DNA from: Parabacteroides sp. ZJ-118
Lineage (GTDB): Bacteria > Bacteroidota > Bacteroidia > Bacteroidales > Tannerellaceae
NCBI RefSeq assembly: GCF_011038785.1
Contig: NZ_JAAKDT010000006.1
Coordinates: 1 to 64,000 of the forward strand
DNA: 64,000 nucleotides
Direction of reading: 5' to 3'
The notes under the pieces were generated by a model. That model was not told the origin of the DNA and did no database searches. It was given only the letters and a program-made list of their open reading frames with translations. Each line of letters opens with the position of its first letter. Position 1 is the stretch's first letter. This document shows, in pieces, positions 62,259-64,000 of the stretch. Made by a program: the position numbers and the translations under genes.

Positions 62259-64000
62259 CTAGAATACGGTAACTTCCCGTCCCGCGGTATTCGCACGGAT
62301 TAAGGAGTCGTACATCGCCTCGCAATAGACCGGAGGCAGGTAAAAGCGACCCGGATAGACCGCGCAAAGATGGATCTTCACGGTCACCTGACGGCCTGCC
62401 GGCAGACGGTCTATATAACTATGGACACGATCGTCACGAATATCCTGATAATTCACTCCGGCGGTCAAGCTGTCCGTAGCGGACTCATGCAAGAAACGGG
62501 TATTCAGTATTTCCCAGCCGGCAGGGAAGATCTCCGATACTACCAAATTAGTATATCCCCGGGTCGAGGGGTTCTTTACCGTAACGACAGCGGAGAAGTT
62601 CGTACCTTGCTCCAATTTGGCGATATCGACTGGACGGCCGTTCAGATCCACATAGCGAACCGCCAACGAGATACCGTTCGCATACGCCTTCTCCTCGCCC
62701 TGCTCCGGTGTTCCTTCGGTTATGATACGGGCGAAGAGCGTAGATTTACCCGTGTTCTTCAACTCGATGCTCGCCGAGGTTCCCGCCTTATCCGATAAGG
62801 TCTCGGACCATATATGTTTATCCGTTCTCACCTGTCCATCCTTTCCGCCACAGGCATACGTGAAATACAGGGTCTCATCTACCTGGTATCTGGCGAGGTA
62901 GTCGGATAAGGCAACCAAGGCGAATGCCGTGGACTGTGTGCTCAACCAGTCATCCGAAGAAAGCTGCTTGGACAATTCTTCCACCAAAGTAGCGGCCTCC
63001 TTGCCCTTATTCAATAAGCAAAGCGTCATTAGCCGGAGGGATTGATCCCGGACCTCACTGCCGAACGTCTCGTCATACTCGGGAGAACCGGAAGGAAGAG
63101 CCGTCGTCTCACTGATCAAGTCTTGAGCGACATCTTCACGGCCGACCAATGCATAGGCGGAAGCTAGCAACCAGCGACTCATGGAGGTCAGGTCTTTCAT
63201 CTCTTTCAAGCGGTTCATGGCACCCATCTCCGGCGACCCTGCCAACGCCAATACATACAGGCGATAGGCTTGCGTAGTCTCTTCCGAATCCTTATAATAA
63301 GAGGTAACCGGCTTCCAATTACGGGCTACCCGGCGTAAGTTATTCCATACGCTTTGTTTCATAGCCTCGGGGACCAAGTAACCTTTCTTCGAAGCTTCCA
63401 GCAAGAAATGAGTCGCGTAAACCGTACCCCAGCCATTGCCGCTCGTTCCACCCGGCCAATAAGCGAAAGCCCCATCCACGGTCTGGTAAGAACGCAGACG
63501 ACGGATCACCTCTTTCACGGTCTCCTCCGCAGATTTCGCCTGTCGCGGGGTCAAATCCGCAAACGCAGAGATATAAAGCTGCGGGAATCCTTTCGAAGTG
63601 ATCTGTTCCAGACATCCGTGCGGATAACCCGACAAATAAGACAGACGTGAAGATACGTTCACGGGGGCGATATCCGACACTTCCAAGGTCAACTGATTCG
63701 TACCCGCGGCACCCGGCATCGCGATCGTCTCTTTCCAAGACTTGCCGGCCTCTAAGGTAGCGGCGGTAACTTTCACTTGCGGGCGACGTACCGTACGGAT
63801 CTCCAGTTCCGTCTCATAAACGGATGTATCTCCTTTACCCGTAGCGGTTATCGTTACCTTCCCGATACCCGGGTTCTTCTTTACCCGGATACGGAACGAA
63901 GCTTGCTGATCCCCTTTTCGCACGAAGCTTAAAGTTTTCGTCGCCTCGCCAACCACTTCCATATTCGAGCTGCAAGCGATAGATACATTCACGGCTCCTA
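62259..64000 (-). CDS. Bacterial alpha-2-macroglobulin-like protein, C-terminal part (runs off the window)
   Basis: About 580 residues of a much larger protein are visible; the frame continues past the window edge, so the true start is not here. The visible part contains the end of an MG domain, the thioester-region segment GCLEQ (HGCLEQITSKGFPQLYISA), the alpha/alpha toroid (thioester domain) with repeated helical hairpins such as DGAFAYWPGG and THFLLEASKKGYL, and a C-terminal receptor-binding-like beta domain. Full-length relatives (YfaS/MagD class, often near 1900 residues in Bacteroidetes) are periplasmic or surface lipoproteins that trap proteases. The Cys and Gln of the thioester motif are both present. 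Downstream partners such as a penicillin-binding protein are not in view. Confidence 0.88.
   Translation of the reverse strand, partial: GAVNVSIACSSNMEVVGEATKTLSFVRKGDQQASFRIRVKKNPGIGKVTITATGKGDTSVYETELEIRTVRRPQVKVTAATLEAGKSWKETIAMPGAAGTNQLTLEVSDIAPVNVSSRLSYLSGYPHGCLEQITSKGFPQLYISAFADLTPRQAKSAEETVKEVIRRLRSYQTVDGAFAYWPGGTSGNGWGTVYATHFLLEASKKGYLVPEAMKQSVWNNLRRVARNWKPVTSYYKDSEETTQAYRLYVLALAGSPEMGAMNRLKEMKDLTSMSRWLLASAYALVGREDVAQDLISETTALPSGSPEYDETFGSEVRDQSLRLMTLCLLNKGKEAATLVEELSKQLSSDDWLSTQSTAFALVALSDYLARYQVDETLYFTYACGGKDGQVRTDKHIWSETLSDKAGTSASIELKNTGKSTLFARIITEGTPEQGEEKAYANGISLAVRYVDLNGRPVDIAKLEQGTNFSAVVTVKNPSTRGYTNLVVSEIFPAGWEILNTRFLHESATDSLTAGVNYQDIRDDRVHSYIDRLPAGRQVTVKIHLCAVYPGRFYLPPVYCEAMYDSLIRANTAGREVTVF

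Overview
The window looks like chromosomal DNA of a gut-type Bacteroidales bacterium, most likely Parabacteroides or a close relative. The support is the Bat (Bacteroides aerotolerance) operon, promoters of the Bacteroidetes type (TTTG or TTG, about 19-21 bases, then TAnnTTTG), near absence of Shine-Dalgarno sequences, a TonB receptor with a carboxypeptidase-like N-terminal domain, and several Bacteroidales-type housekeeping genes. I saw no rRNA or tRNA gene, insertion sequence, integrase or CRISPR array.

Layout. 0.2-3.5 kb: one giant multi-module redox flavoprotein. 3.6-7.1 kb: a corrinoid ABC importer (btuF-btuC-btuD, minus strand) behind a cobalamin riboswitch. 7.3-10.6 kb: fhs and proS, convergent on a shared terminator. 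10.7-19.3 kb: a visibly GC-rich block with a secreted GH2 beta-galactosidase, an SGNH hydrolase and the operon hisG-hisD-hisC-hisB, headed by a complete ribosome-stalling attenuator with a His-rich leader peptide. 19.4-23.7 kb: an M16 peptidase and an MscS channel. 24.2-32.6 kb: an AT-rich accessory region with three dynamin-like GTPases and a membrane coiled-coil protein in one tight minus-strand operon. Two tandem copies of a structured RNA lie upstream of it on the same strand, and a WYL-domain regulator is divergent. 32.6-38.5 kb: a TonB-dependent receptor, ppx and ppk1. 39.0-43.3 kb: an O-acyl transfer cassette (MBOAT plus two SGNH proteins). 43.4-45.0 kb: a universal stress protein and a small DNA-binding protein. 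45.0-53.9 kb: the Bat operon with a terminal PAP2 phosphatase. 54.1-59.0 kb: an HU-TM-LysM fusion, HU, rimO, ftsY and nspC. 59.3-61.6 kb: a UvrD/PcrA helicase. 62.2-64.0 kb: the C-terminal part of an alpha-2-macroglobulin-like protein running off the window.

The strongest candidate for an undescribed system is 24.5-32.6 kb. The two RNA units conserve stems through compensatory and G-U changes and share an 8-base loop-loop pairing in which one base pair has covaried. Each unit has its own promoter box and ends in a U-tract. They sit between a WYL regulator (a class often found controlling phage-defence loci) and an operon of three different dynamin-like GTPases. A second theme runs through the window: at least six intergenic regions carry short tandem arrays with a 22-23 base period, each with its own sequence.
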